From: JBBCJR01 sp037190805
GTDB taxonomy: Bacteria > Pseudomonadota > Alphaproteobacteria > Sphingomonadales > Sphingomonadaceae
DNA: 64,000 nt
Direction of reading: 5' to 3'
NCBI GenBank assembly: GCA_037190805.1
Contig: JBBCJR010000012.1
Coordinates: 1 to 64,000 of the forward strand
Positions 42,486 through 52,113 of the stretch are shown here, in pieces (positions within the stretch are counted from its first letter, which is position 1; every line of letters starts with the position of its first letter). Under the pieces are notes generated by a model. The model ran no database searches. It had not been told where the DNA came from and saw only the letters and a list, made by a program, of their open reading frames with translations. A program made the position numbers and the translations under genes.

Positions 42486-42962
42486 ATGCGTCATTTCATC
42501 ATTGCCGGCCTGATGGCCGCCACCCTGTTTCCCGCCGCCGCCATGGCCCAGTCGGGCGCCGAACTGCGCCGCGACCGCCAGGTGATTCGCGAACAGCAGC
42601 GCGATCTCGCCCAGGCGCGCCGCCATGGCGATCGCCGTGATGTCCGGGATGCTCAGCGCGACCTAAGGGATGCCCGCCGCGACTATCGCCAGGACTGGCG
42701 CGACTATCGTCGCGATCATCGCGACGTGTTCCGCGGGCCCGCCTATGTCGGTCCGCGCGGCTGGTCGTATCGACCGATCTCGCCGGGTTATCGCCTCGAC
42801 CGCGGCTATTACGCGCCGCGCTATTATATCGCTGACCCCTATCGCTACCGCCTGCCGGTGACGCGCGGGTCGCTGCGCTGGGTCCGTTACGGCAACGATG
42901 TGCTGCTGGTCGATACGCGCAGCGGCCGCGTGCGGGAGGTGCATCGCGACTTCTTCTGGTGA
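42486..42962 (+). CDS. RcnB-family periplasmic protein
   Basis: A 158-residue exported protein. The signal peptide (about 1-21, ending AMAQ) is followed by an Arg/Asp-rich coiled region (about 25-80, repeating RRD...RRD pattern), a Tyr/Pro/Gly-rich section and an RcnB-type C-terminal domain (LRWVRYGNDVLLVDTRSGRVREV). RcnB relates to nickel/cobalt homeostasis in Escherichia coli, but this wider family is mostly uncharacterised. The start at 42486 follows GAGGAG. Confidence 0.85.
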   Translation: MRHFIIAGLMAATLFPAAAMAQSGAELRRDRQVIREQQRDLAQARRHGDRRDVRDAQRDLRDARRDYRQDWRDYRRDHRDVFRGPAYVGPRGWSYRPISPGYRLDRGYYAPRYYIADPYRYRLPVTRGSLRWVRYGNDVLLVDTRSGRVREVHRDFFW

Positions 42963-42971
42963 TGGCGGATG

Positions 42972-44591
42972 CTAACGTCTCGGGGGCGCGCCCGGCGCGG
43001 TCGGGTTCTCGACCAGGCCGGGCGCCTTCCGAGCCTTCGTCAGCTGCTCGAAATCGTAGGCGAGAGCCAGAAGGCGGGCCTCGTCCCACAGCCTGCCGAC
43101 GAAGATCAGGCCAAAGGGGGCGCCCGACCGGTAATAGCCAGCGGGTACGGTGATGCCCGGAAAACCGCCGATATTGATCTCGGAGGTCGTCGTCTCGCGG
43201 ATCGAGTCCCCGCCGAACAGGGGCGGCGTTTCCGACAGGGCCTGAGGAAAGGCCAGAGCATCGATCCGCTGCCTGTCCATTACCCCGTTCAAGGTCGCGA
43301 TATAGGCTTCGCGCGCCGCCAGAAATGCGCTCAGGTCAGGCGCCTTGGCCGGGTCGGCCAGCGATTCGGTGAAACCCGGCTGCTGATGCTGGTAGGCCAG
43401 AACGCCCCCCGGCGCGAACGGGCTTTCGCCAACCAGCGCCGCCAGTTCGGCCGGCGAGCGCGCCGGCGCCTTCGGTCCCAGGCGGACGAGATAATTCTCG
43501 AGGTCATGCGCGACCGATTCCTCGCCGCGCGCGTCGTAGCCGCTGCGGCCCGTGCGGGCGATGTCCGCGAACCCCGACCCCTGGAACGGATCGGCGACGA
43601 CGATCGCGCCCCGGCGCGTCAACTCGGCGACCGCCCGATCATAGAGATCCTGCGTTTCCGCCGAGAGCGGGGCGGCACGCCAACCGGGCCCGTAAAGGCC
43701 GATCCGCTTGCCTCTCAGCGTGTCGCTACCCAGCGCCGCAGCATAGCCGCCCTTTGGCAGGTGACCGATCGCAGCGACGGTCTTGGGGTCCTCGGCCGTG
43801 TAGCCGGCGATGATGTCGAGCATGATCGCTGCGTCCTTCACCGTGCGGGCGATTGGACCCACCACGTCGCGGGTGCTGGTCGCCAACGGCATGACCCCGG
43901 TATTGGGGACCAGCGCGAAGGTCGGTTTGATGCCAACCAGGCCCTGGGCCGCAGCCGGGTTCTGGATCGAGCCGCCGGTCTCCTCGCCCAGCCCGAGCAC
44001 CGCGAAGCTGGCCGCGACGGCGCTGGCGGTGCCGGCACTGCTGCCACCGGGCGCCAGACGCAGGTCGGCGGCATTGTAGGTCGGCCCCGCCCAGCTGTCG
44101 TTGGCGTTGGTGCCGCTGACGCTGAGCACCGGCACGTTGGTCTTGCCAAGCACGATGGCGCCCGCCGCGCGCAACCGGGCGATCACCGGCGCATCGGTCG
44201 CCGGAATCAGGTCGATCCCGCCGGCCCGGGCGCTGAGCCGCGCCCAGCCGCCTGTCGACGGGAGGCCGGCGAAGTCCATCGTGTCCTTGATCACCACCGG
44301 CACTCCAGCCAGCGGACCCAGCTGCTCCCCCGCCGCGCGGCGGCGATCGATCGCTTCCGCGTCACGCACCGCATCGGGGTTCAGGGTGATGATGGCGTTA
44401 TAGCCCGGATTGTAACGGGCGATCCGGGCAAGGAAGGCTTCGGTCAACTGCTTGACGCTGTAGGTGCCCTCGGCAAAACCGGCGCGAGCGCGATCCACCG
44501 TCATCTCGGTAAGATCCAGGTCTGCCGCATGGCTGGTTGTCGCTGTGCCGATGACGGCCATGATGACGGCTATTGTCCTCAATCTGCCCAT
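42972..44591 (-). CDS. Exported amidase-signature hydrolase
   Basis: A 539-residue amidase-signature enzyme with a signal peptide (about 1-22, ending TTSHAAD), so it acts in the periplasm. The Ser-cisSer-Lys triad is visible: Lys in PVVIKDTMD, the cis-Ser in GGSSAGTASAVAA and the nucleophile Ser in EETGGSIQNPA. It resembles peptide amidases and similar hydrolases; the natural amide is unknown. The ATG at 44591 is preceded by GGGAGCGTC. Open frame upstream adds an Arg-rich stretch that is unlikely to be translated. Confidence 0.88.
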   Translation of the reverse strand: MGRLRTIAVIMAVIGTATTSHAADLDLTEMTVDRARAGFAEGTYSVKQLTEAFLARIARYNPGYNAIITLNPDAVRDAEAIDRRRAAGEQLGPLAGVPVVIKDTMDFAGLPSTGGWARLSARAGGIDLIPATDAPVIARLRAAGAIVLGKTNVPVLSVSGTNANDSWAGPTYNAADLRLAPGGSSAGTASAVAASFAVLGLGEETGGSIQNPAAAQGLVGIKPTFALVPNTGVMPLATSTRDVVGPIARTVKDAAIMLDIIAGYTAEDPKTVAAIGHLPKGGYAAALGSDTLRGKRIGLYGPGWRAAPLSAETQDLYDRAVAELTRRGAIVVADPFQGSGFADIARTGRSGYDARGEESVAHDLENYLVRLGPKAPARSPAELAALVGESPFAPGGVLAYQHQQPGFTESLADPAKAPDLSAFLAAREAYIATLNGVMDRQRIDALAFPQALSETPPLFGGDSIRETTTSEINIGGFPGITVPAGYYRSGAPFGLIFVGRLWDEARLLALAYDFEQLTKARKAPGLVENPTAPGAPPRR

Positions 44592-44654
44592 GACGCTCCC
44601 GCTTCTACCGCGAAGGATACGCGGTCGGCGAGGGATGGCAAGGATCAGACGGTG

Positions 44655-44683
44655 ACCGCGCCGGCGCGGAAAACCGGCGCGGT
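44655..44683 (-). terminator. GC-rich hairpin downstream of lysK
   Basis: A perfect 10-bp inverted repeat (44655-44664 with 44674-44683) with a 9-nt loop lies in the 198-bp gap between lysK and the amidase gene. No T tract follows. It may terminate lysK transcription or act as a spacer hairpin; the remainder of the gap shows no gene. Confidence 0.4.
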
Positions 44684-44789
44684 CGATGTGGGACGGGGAC
44701 GCCGTCATCGGTCCGAAGGGGGGCAGGACCGTAAGCGCTAACGCCCGTCCGGCAGAGCGGTTGCGAGCGTCTGGAAAAGTCAGCGTGCC

Positions 44790-46376
44790 TCAGCCACCAC
44801 TGGGCGCACGAGCCATCGCCTCAGCGATCAGCCTGCGGCTGTTGTCGAGGCCGTAGAGACGGAAGAAGCTGCCCATGCGCGGCCCTTGGTCGCTGCCGAG
44901 CAGGGTTTCGTAGAGCGCCTTGAACCAGTCGCGCAGGGGGTCGAATCCGGCTGACTTGCCGACTTCATAGACTTCGTTCTGGATGGCTTCGGCCTCGGCA
45001 TCGACGGGCAGGGCCGCCAGCTTTCCGTCCAGCGCCGCCAGCGCCGCCGCCTCACGCACGTCGGGCGCGCGGCGCACCAACGACGGCGCCACGAAATCGC
45101 GATGATAGGCGAGTGCATGGTCGATCAGCGCGTCGAGTTCAGGATAATCCGCCGCCGTCGCGCCCGGCACATAGTTGGCCAGATAACCCCAGATCAGCGA
45201 CTTGTCGCCGCCCCCCGCGACACCCACCAGGTTGAGCAGCAGGCCAAAGCTGATCGGCAGTCGCGCCGGCGGCGGATTGCCGCCGTGGATGTGGTGAACG
45301 GGATTGCCCAGCTTCTGCGCAATGGGCTGTTCCGGCCAGGCGGCCAGGAACTGCTGATATTCATCCACGGCCTTGGCGATGACGCCCAGGTGCAGCGACT
45401 TCGCCCGCTTCGGCTCGCGATAGATGTAGAAAGCCAGACTCTCGGGCGGAGCGTAGGTCAGCCATTCCTCGATCGACAGGCCATTGCCCTTCGATTTCGA
45501 AATCTTCTGCCCATGCTGGTCGAGGAACAGCTCGTAATTGAACCCCTCCGGCGGCCGGCCACCCAGCACGCGGGCGATCTTCGACGACTGGGTGACCGAA
45601 TCGATCAGGTCCTTGCCCGCCATCTCGTAATCGACGCCCAGCGCCACCCAGCGCATCGCCCAGTCGACCTTCCATTGCAGCTTGGCGCCGCCCGACAGGA
45701 TCGAGACGGTCATCGCCTCGCCGTCATTGGGGTCGACATAGCTGACCGTGCCCGCCGCCGCGTCCACCGCCGTCATCGGCACCTGGAGGACGACACCCGT
45801 CTTGGGGTCGATCGGCAGCACCGGTGAATAGGTCTGGCGTCGCTCCTCGCGCAGCGTCGGCAGCATGACATCCATGATCGCGTCATAGTTGCCAAGGACG
45901 GCGCGCAACGCGTCGTCGAAGCGGCCCGAATTGTAATAGTCGCTGGCCGACGCGAACTCATAGTCGAACCCGAACCGGTCGAGGAAATCGCGCAGCATCG
46001 CATTGTTGTGATGCGCAAAGCTCTCATATTTCCCGAACGGATCGGGAATGCGGGTCAGCGGCTTGCCCAGGTGCCCGGCCAGCATGGCGCCGTTGGGCAC
46101 ATTGTCCGGTACCTTCCGGAGGCCGTCCATGTCGTCTGAAAAGGCGAGCAGGCGGGTGGGCACGTCCGACATCGCTTCGAACGCGCGGCGGACCATGGTC
46201 GTGCGCGCCACCTCCTGGAAGGTGCCGATATGCGGCAGGCCGGACGGGCCGTAGCCGGTCTCGAACAGCACATGCCCCTTGGCCGGCGCACCGTCGGGAT
46301 AACGTTTCAGCAGCTTGCGCGCCTCCTCGAACGGCCAGGCCTTTGAGGCGAGTGCGGCGTCTCGAAGTTCGGTCAC
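44790..46376 (-). CDS. lysK: Lysyl-tRNA synthetase, class I
   Basis: A 528-residue class I lysyl-tRNA synthetase, the archaeal-type enzyme found in Alphaproteobacteria in place of class II LysRS. It has the HIGH variant PHIGTF (about 48-53) and the KMSKS variant KISKSKG, with class I LysRS regions RLLAFSDDMDGLRKVP and HHNNAMLRDFLDRFGFDYEF. The start is GTG at 46376. The gene is divergent from the helicase gene with starts 44 bp apart. Confidence 0.96.
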   Translation of the reverse strand: MTELRDAALASKAWPFEEARKLLKRYPDGAPAKGHVLFETGYGPSGLPHIGTFQEVARTTMVRRAFEAMSDVPTRLLAFSDDMDGLRKVPDNVPNGAMLAGHLGKPLTRIPDPFGKYESFAHHNNAMLRDFLDRFGFDYEFASASDYYNSGRFDDALRAVLGNYDAIMDVMLPTLREERRQTYSPVLPIDPKTGVVLQVPMTAVDAAAGTVSYVDPNDGEAMTVSILSGGAKLQWKVDWAMRWVALGVDYEMAGKDLIDSVTQSSKIARVLGGRPPEGFNYELFLDQHGQKISKSKGNGLSIEEWLTYAPPESLAFYIYREPKRAKSLHLGVIAKAVDEYQQFLAAWPEQPIAQKLGNPVHHIHGGNPPPARLPISFGLLLNLVGVAGGGDKSLIWGYLANYVPGATAADYPELDALIDHALAYHRDFVAPSLVRRAPDVREAAALAALDGKLAALPVDAEAEAIQNEVYEVGKSAGFDPLRDWFKALYETLLGSDQGPRMGSFFRLYGLDNSRRLIAEAMARAPSGG

Positions 46377-46420
46377 GTCTGTCGTTGCCCTTCTGTTCCA
46401 TCCAGCCTAGCGGTGTAGGC

Positions 46421-49147
46421 GTGGCCGTTCCTTTGCCTTTTCCCGCGCTGTTCGCAAGTCATGCCGGCATCTGGCGCGCCGCCGCCGATGGCCGGGTGAC
46501 GACGCTCGGGCGGGGCGAGGCGATGGCCGCCGCCGCCGAAACCCCACACATCCTGTTGAACGCGCCCTTGACCGCCAGCCGCATCGGCTATCCCGAACTG
46601 TCGGGCCTCGACCTGCTGGAGCTGTTCGCCTTCGTCCATCCGGCCCGCTTCGCCGTGCCGACGGCGGCGGCGCTTGCCCGCCTCCTCGACCTGCCGCAAC
46701 CCGCCGACGATGCCGCGACGGTGATCACGTTGCGCACCGCCGCCGCCCGCCTGCTCGACACGCTGGCCGATCCCGACTGGACGGCGCGCGACGGGGCGTG
46801 GAGCGGCGCACAGGCGCTCGCCCGCCTGCGCTGGCCGTGGGCCGCCGCAGTGCTGGGCCGGCTGGAACCGCCCGTCACGTCCGATCGCTGGCTGTTCTCG
46901 ATCCTGCCCGAATGGGACGAAGCGCCGCCCCGTCCGCAGCCGCGCACCATCGCCCTCGCCCTGCCTGACGTCGCCGACCGTCTGGAACGGCTGGTCGGCA
47001 CCAACGCCGAGGCACGCCAGGGCCAGCGAGACTTCGCCGCCGCCAGTGCCGCCGCCTTCGCGCCCCGCGCCGAACGCGATCGCCCCAATGTCGTGCTGGC
47101 CGAGGCAGGAACCGGCATCGGCAAGACGCTGGGCTACCTCGCCCCCGCCTCGCTATGGGCAGAACGGGCGGAAGGCACGGTGTGGCTGTCCACCTACACC
47201 AAGGCGCTCCAACGCCAGCTCGACGCCGAAACCCACCGCCTCGTGCGGGACCCCGCCGAACGGAGCCGCCGCGTCGTCGTCCGCAAGGGGCGCGAAAACT
47301 ATCTGTGCCTTCTCAATCTTGAGGACGCGATCCAGGGCGGCTTTCAGGGCCGCGCGGCGGTACTGGCGCAGCTGGTCATGCGCTGGGCCCGCTTCACCCG
47401 CGACGGCGATATGGTCGGCGGCGACCTGCCCGGCTGGCTGCCCAGCCTGTTCCGCCGCGCCGGCGCGACCGCGCTCACCGACCAGCGCGGCGAATGCGTC
47501 TATGCGGGCTGCCCGCACTATCGCCGTTGCTTCATCGAACGCTCGGTGCGCGCGGCCGCCGAGGCCGATCTGGTCATCGCCAACCACGCGCTGGTGATGC
47601 TGAGTGCGGCGAGGGCGCGCGACCCAGCCAGTCAGCCCAGCCGCATCGTCTTCGACGAGGGCCACCACCTGTTCGACGCCGCCGATTCGACCTTCGCCGT
47701 CTCGCTGGGCGGACGCGAGGCGATCGAGTTGAGGCGCTGGGTGCTGGGCCCCGAAGGTCGCTCGCGCGGCCGGCGGCGGGGGCTGGAGGCGCGGCTGTCC
47801 GACGTCGCCTCCTATGACCAGGCGGGCGGCGCCGCGCTGGCGGCGGCCGCACGTGCCGCCCACGACCTGCCGGCCGAGGGCTGGCTGACACGGCTCGCCG
47901 AAGGCGCCAGCTCGGGGCCGCTCGAACGCCTGCTCGGGGCCGTCCGCGCCACCGTTTATGCGCGGGCGAACGCGCAGGAGGCGGGCTATGGCATCGAGAC
48001 CGAGGCCGCCGAACTCGACCTGCCACTGATCGAGGCGGCAGGCACCGCCGCAGAGGCGCTGGAGGGGCTCGCCCGTCCGCTTTCCGCCCTCGGCCAGCGG
48101 CTGGAGGCTGTGCTGTCCGATCCGCCCGACTGGCTGGACGGCATGGCCCGGGCGCGGATCGAGGGCGCCTTGGGCGGCCTTGCCCTGCGCGTTCAGACGC
48201 TGGCCGCCTGGGGTGCGCTGCTCGCCCGACTGGGCGGGCCGGTGGATGTGGATTTCGTCGACTGGCTAGCGGTCGAACGGATCGAGGGGCGCGACTATGA
48301 CATCGCCATCGAGCGCCGCTGGCTGGACCCGACACGGCCGCTTGCCGAAACGGTGCTCAAGCCCGCCCATGGGCTGATCGTCACGTCGGCAACGCTGCGC
48401 GGTGCCGAGGGCAGCTGGGCCGAGGCCGATATCGCCACCGGCGCGCACCATCTGGACTGCGCACCCCACCACTTCGCCGCCGCCAGCCCCTTCGACTATG
48501 CCGCGCAGGCCGAGGTCATCGTCGTCACCGACCTGCCCCGCGGCAACATCGCCGCGCTCGCCGGCGCCTATGCCGCGCTCGCCGAAGCCGCGGGCGGCGG
48601 GACGCTGGGGCTGTTCACCGCCATCCAACGGCTGAAGACGGTTCATGCCCGCATCGCCGACCGGCTCGCGCGCGCAGGCCTCCCGCTCTATGCCCAGCAT
48701 GTCGACCCGATCGACACCGGCACACTGGTCGACATCTTCCGCGACGACGCCCGCGCCTCGCTGCTCGGCACCGACGCGCTGCGGGACGGGGTCGACGTGC
48801 CCGGCCATTCGCTGCGGCTGGTGGTGATGGAGGGCGTGCCCTGGCCGCGCCCGACCATCCTTCACGCCGCCCGGCGCGCCGCCGGCGGCGGATCAATCCA
48901 TGACGACCGCATCGTCCGTGCCCGGCTGGCGCAGGCCTTTGGCCGCCTGATCCGCCGCGCCGACGATCGGGGCCTGTTCGTCCTGCTGTCGGCAGCGACA
49001 CCCAGCCGGCTGCTCTCCGCCTTTCCCCCCGGCACTCCGGTCCGCCGCCTGTCGCTCGATCAGGCTGTCACGGAAGTGACGCTGAGGCTGGGGCAAGCTG
49101 CGATCGCTTCAGCCATGCACCCTGTCGACGTCGGGGATATGGCCTAG
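46421..49147 (+). CDS. DinG-like ATP-dependent DNA helicase with Fe-S cluster
   Basis: A 908-residue superfamily 2 helicase of the DinG/XPD type. Walker A is EAGTGIGKT (228-236) and the DEAH-type box is DEGH (412-415). Between them lie the four cysteines of the Fe-S domain: C296, then C359, C364 and C370. The C-terminal helicase half has IVTSATLRG, LGLFTAIQRLKTVH and QAFGRLIRRADDRG (motif VI). The N-terminal 200 residues are a family-specific extension. The GTG at 46421 gives MAVPLPFPALFASHAG; earlier open frame is antisense to lysK. Likely role: unwinding DNA during repair or replication. Confidence 0.9.
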   Translation: MAVPLPFPALFASHAGIWRAAADGRVTTLGRGEAMAAAAETPHILLNAPLTASRIGYPELSGLDLLELFAFVHPARFAVPTAAALARLLDLPQPADDAATVITLRTAAARLLDTLADPDWTARDGAWSGAQALARLRWPWAAAVLGRLEPPVTSDRWLFSILPEWDEAPPRPQPRTIALALPDVADRLERLVGTNAEARQGQRDFAAASAAAFAPRAERDRPNVVLAEAGTGIGKTLGYLAPASLWAERAEGTVWLSTYTKALQRQLDAETHRLVRDPAERSRRVVVRKGRENYLCLLNLEDAIQGGFQGRAAVLAQLVMRWARFTRDGDMVGGDLPGWLPSLFRRAGATALTDQRGECVYAGCPHYRRCFIERSVRAAAEADLVIANHALVMLSAARARDPASQPSRIVFDEGHHLFDAADSTFAVSLGGREAIELRRWVLGPEGRSRGRRRGLEARLSDVASYDQAGGAALAAAARAAHDLPAEGWLTRLAEGASSGPLERLLGAVRATVYARANAQEAGYGIETEAAELDLPLIEAAGTAAEALEGLARPLSALGQRLEAVLSDPPDWLDGMARARIEGALGGLALRVQTLAAWGALLARLGGPVDVDFVDWLAVERIEGRDYDIAIERRWLDPTRPLAETVLKPAHGLIVTSATLRGAEGSWAEADIATGAHHLDCAPHHFAAASPFDYAAQAEVIVVTDLPRGNIAALAGAYAALAEAAGGGTLGLFTAIQRLKTVHARIADRLARAGLPLYAQHVDPIDTGTLVDIFRDDARASLLGTDALRDGVDVPGHSLRLVVMEGVPWPRPTILHAARRAAGGGSIHDDRIVRARLAQAFGRLIRRADDRGLFVLLSAATPSRLLSAFPPGTPVRRLSLDQAVTEVTLRLGQAAIASAMHPVDVGDMA

Positions 49148-49218
49148 GCAAATCACCGCCGATGCGGCATCTACGGGATCGGAGCCGGCGAGGATTTGCC
49201 GGGAATGGGATAGCCGGT

Positions 49219-49767
49219 TTGAAGACGCTGACACTGTTGAGGCACGCCAAGTCGAGTTGGGATGACCGCGTGGCCCGTGATTTCGATCGTCCACTCAATG
49301 CCCGCGGCACCCGCGCCGCCCGCACCATGGGGACGGAGATGCAGCGCCTCGGCCTCGCCTTCGATCGCGTCGTCGCCTCGCCCGCCGTCCGGGTCCGGGA
49401 TACGCTGGCGGGCGTGGGGGCCGGCTATGGCCCGCTGCCCGAGCCCGTGTTCGAGACCCGCATCTACCTCGCCTCGGCCGACACCCTGCTCGACATCGTG
49501 CAGGCGACGTCCGACGCCGCCGACCGGCTGTTGCTGGTCGGGCACAATCCGGGCCTGGAAGACCTAGTTTTCCTCCTCGTCCCCGACGAAGACGATGATG
49601 TCGAGCGCGACAAGGTCGAGGAAAAATACCCCACCGCCGCGCTGGCCGAGATTGTCTTCGACACCGACAGCTGGACCGACGCCGCCGCCGGTACCGGCCG
49701 GCTGGTCCGTTTTCTTCGCCCACGCGACCTTGATGCCGCGCTGGGGCCTGACCCCAACGACCCGTGA
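49219..49767 (+). CDS. SixA-family histidine phosphatase
   Basis: A 182-residue branch-1 histidine phosphatase. The catalytic motif is LLRHAKSSW (R8, H9) and the second His is in LLLVGHNPGLEDLVF. SixA removes phosphate from phosphohistidine of phosphorelay proteins in E. coli; homologues may have other substrates. The start is TTG at 49219 with GGGAATGGGA upstream; no in-frame ATG gives the family N-terminus, as an ATG at 49162 would add an unlikely Arg-rich stretch. Its stop overlaps the next gene by 4 bp (GTGA). Confidence 0.87.
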   Translation: MKTLTLLRHAKSSWDDRVARDFDRPLNARGTRAARTMGTEMQRLGLAFDRVVASPAVRVRDTLAGVGAGYGPLPEPVFETRIYLASADTLLDIVQATSDAADRLLLVGHNPGLEDLVFLLVPDEDDDVERDKVEEKYPTAALAEIVFDTDSWTDAAAGTGRLVRFLRPRDLDAALGPDPNDP

Positions 49768-50732
49768 CCGTCGCGGCCGACCTTCGCGCCCGCCTGCGGC
49801 TGCCGGTGATCGCGGCGCCGATGTTCCTGATTTCCGGCCCGGCGCTGGTCATCGCCCAGTGCAAGGCGGGCATCGTCGGTAGCTTTCCCGCCCTCAACGC
49901 CCGGCCGCAGAGCCAGCTCGACGAGTGGCTGCACGAAATCCGCGAAGCGCTGGCCGCGCATGACCGCGACCATCCGGACCGGCCGGCGGCGCCGTTCGCG
50001 GTCAACCAGATCGTTCACCGCTCCAACGACCGGCTTGAGGCTGACATGGCGACGATCGCGGCCCACAAGGTGCCGATCGTCATCACATCTCTGGGCGCGC
50101 GGCCGGACGTCAACGATGCCGTCCATGGCTGGGGCGGCATCACGCTCCATGACGTCATCAACCGTCGGTTCGCAACAAAGGCCCTCGAAAAGGGTGCCGA
50201 CGGGCTGATTGCGGTCTCGGCGGGCGCCGGCGGCCATGCCGGTACCCAGTCCCCCTTCGCGCTCGTTCAGGAAATCCGGGCGACGTTCGACGGCCCGCTG
50301 GCCCTCTCGGGTGCCATTGCCACGGGCCGCTCGGTGTTGGCGGCCGAGGCCATGGGGGCCGATTTCGCCTATATGGGCTCAGCCTTCATCGCCACCGAGG
50401 AAGCCAATGCGGCGGACACCTACAAGCAAGCGATCGTCGCCGGCGGGGCGGAGGATATCGTCTATTCCGATCTCTTCACCGGCATTCATGGCAACTATCT
50501 GAAGGCTTCCGTCATCGCTGCCGGGCTCGACCCCGATCACTTGCCGGAAAAGGGCGAAACGATGAGCTTCGGTTCCGGTGGCGCCTCGGCGGCGAAGGCG
50601 TGGCGCGATATCTGGGGGTCTGGCCAGGGCATCGGCGCCATCGACCGGCAAGCCAGCGTTGCCGACTATGTCGAACGACTGGCAAAGGACTATCGAGCAG
50701 CGCGCGACAGCCTGTGCCCGCTGGACCGGTGA
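49764..50732 (+). CDS. Nitronate monooxygenase-family flavin oxidoreductase
   Basis: A 322-residue FMN-dependent enzyme of normal length for the family. Landmarks are LPVIAAPMFLISGPALVIAQCKAGIVGSFPALNAR, AVNQIVHRSNDR, SAGAGGHAGTQSPFALV (catalytic-His region) and GADFAYMGSAFIATEEANAA. The start GTG at 49764 overlaps the sixA-like stop, implying translational coupling. It is a paralogue of the larger Cys-cluster protein at 26.2 kb but lacks its extension. Confidence 0.9.
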   Translation: MTVAADLRARLRLPVIAAPMFLISGPALVIAQCKAGIVGSFPALNARPQSQLDEWLHEIREALAAHDRDHPDRPAAPFAVNQIVHRSNDRLEADMATIAAHKVPIVITSLGARPDVNDAVHGWGGITLHDVINRRFATKALEKGADGLIAVSAGAGGHAGTQSPFALVQEIRATFDGPLALSGAIATGRSVLAAEAMGADFAYMGSAFIATEEANAADTYKQAIVAGGAEDIVYSDLFTGIHGNYLKASVIAAGLDPDHLPEKGETMSFGSGGASAAKAWRDIWGSGQGIGAIDRQASVADYVERLAKDYRAARDSLCPLDR

Positions 50733-50733
50733 C

Positions 50734-51180
50734 TCACCCCCGTCCGCGATAAGCGGGAACACCCTGATCCGGCAGCCACAGCCCTTCCGGCGGCGCTCCC
50801 GATTGCCAGAACACGTCGATCGGCATGCCCCCGCGCGGATACCAATAGCCGCCGATCCTCAGCCACTGAGGCGCCATTTCGGCGAACAGCCGCTCGCCGA
50901 TGCCGACGGTGACGTCCTCGTGAAAACCGGCATGGTTACGGAAGGCGCCCAGAAACAGCTTCAGCGACTTCGATTCGACGATCCGCTCGGCCGGCGCGAA
51001 GTCGATGACCAGATGCGCGAAATCGGGCTGCCCGGTGACCGGGCACAGCGAGGTGAACTCCGGCTGGACGAAGCGGACCAGATAGGGCCGGCCCGGCCGA
51101 GGGTTCGGCGGATAGTCGAGCATCGCCGCTTCGGGTGAGGCCGGCAGCGACGAGGTCTGGCCAAGATGGGTGAGGGTCAT
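50734..51180 (-). CDS. queF: 7-cyano-7-deazaguanine reductase QueF
   Basis: A 148-residue NADPH-dependent nitrile reductase converting preQ0 to preQ1 in queuosine synthesis. The nucleophilic Cys lies in FTSLCPVTGQPD (C46) with acid D53, and the QueF motif ESKSLK is at 69-74. It is the short unimodular form. AAAGGGCGGGG precedes the ATG at 51180. The stop is 1 bp from the convergent oxidoreductase gene. It lies 22 bp downstream of murI on the same strand. Confidence 0.96.
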   Translation of the reverse strand: MTLTHLGQTSSLPASPEAAMLDYPPNPRPGRPYLVRFVQPEFTSLCPVTGQPDFAHLVIDFAPAERIVESKSLKLFLGAFRNHAGFHEDVTVGIGERLFAEMAPQWLRIGGYWYPRGGMPIDVFWQSGAPPEGLWLPDQGVPAYRGRG

Positions 51181-51202
51181 GCCCCGCCCTTTAATCGAGG
51201 CA

Positions 51203-52000
51203 TCACAGAATCTCCACTCGCACGAGACCGTAGCGGGCCAGCGCCGGCGCCAGCGCGGCAACGTCCGGGCCATCGCGGGTAAAGACGGCAATGCCTGGCG
51301 CGGGCGCATCCGGCCACTCCTGCCCTTCGGTCAGATGAGCGATGCGCCGGGCGATACCCGGCCCGCCATCGACAAAATGGAGCGATCGCGGCGCGGCGGC
51401 GATCAGGTCCTCGGCGACCAGCGGAAAATGGGTACAGGCCAGCACCACGACGTCCATCCGATCGCCTCCCGGCTGTCCGGTGAGCCCGGCAAGCGCGGCG
51501 GCATAATCGTCGGCTGACGTCGCCTCGCCATGCAATTTCGCCTCGGCCAGTTCGACCAGGCGAGCGGAACCGTGGCGCAGCACGAGGCAATCGGCGGCGA
51601 ACTCGGCTGACAGCCGGTCGACATAGGGTTGGCGGACGGTCGCCTCGGTTCCCAACACGCCGATGACCCGGCTTTGGCTGAGCGCCGCCGCTGGCTTGAT
51701 CGCGGGCACCGTCCCGACCACCGGCAGATCGAGAGCGGCGCGCACCGGGCCGAGGGCGATGGTGGAGGCGGTATTGCAGGCGATGACGACCAGACGCGGC
51801 CGGTAGCGTTCGACCAGCCGGCCGAGCAATGCCGGGACGCGGGCGGCAATCTCGACCTCGCTACGCGTCCCATAGGGGAAACCGGCATTGTCGGCGGCGT
51901 AGACCACGGGTGCACGCGGCAGCAGGGCTCGCGTCGGTTCCAACACCGACAGGCCGCCAACGCCCGAATCGAAGAACAGCAGCGGGCGATCATCAGCCAT
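51203..52000 (-). CDS. murI: Glutamate racemase
   Basis: A 265-residue racemase providing D-glutamate for peptidoglycan. The two catalytic cysteines are in ACNTAS (C75) and ACTHFPL (C189). LLFFDSGVGGLSVL and NAGFPYGTRS are further family landmarks. The start ATG at 52000 is unambiguous. It is followed by queF and preceded by the pal terminator, so it probably has its own promoter within 52001-52056. Confidence 0.96.
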   Translation of the reverse strand: MADDRPLLFFDSGVGGLSVLEPTRALLPRAPVVYAADNAGFPYGTRSEVEIAARVPALLGRLVERYRPRLVVIACNTASTIALGPVRAALDLPVVGTVPAIKPAAALSQSRVIGVLGTEATVRQPYVDRLSAEFAADCLVLRHGSARLVELAEAKLHGEATSADDYAAALAGLTGQPGGDRMDVVVLACTHFPLVAEDLIAAAPRSLHFVDGGPGIARRIAHLTEGQEWPDAPAPGIAVFTRDGPDVAALAPALARYGLVRVEIL

Positions 52001-52056
52001 GCCGCGCTTCTAAAGCCAGTCCGCCGCAAGCGGAAGCGGCGCCGGCCGAAAACGAA

Positions 52057-52088
52057 ACGGGCCGGGCGACTAATGCCGCCCGGCCCGT
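52057..52088 (-). terminator. Intrinsic terminator after pal
   Basis: A perfect 12-bp inverted repeat (52057-52068 with 52077-52088) with an 8-nt loop, 25 bp after the pal stop. On the minus strand it runs into TTTCGTTTTC. It closes the tol-pal block. Confidence 0.85.
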
Positions 52089-52113
52089 CCGTACTTCCAA
52101 CGTCGAGAACCGC

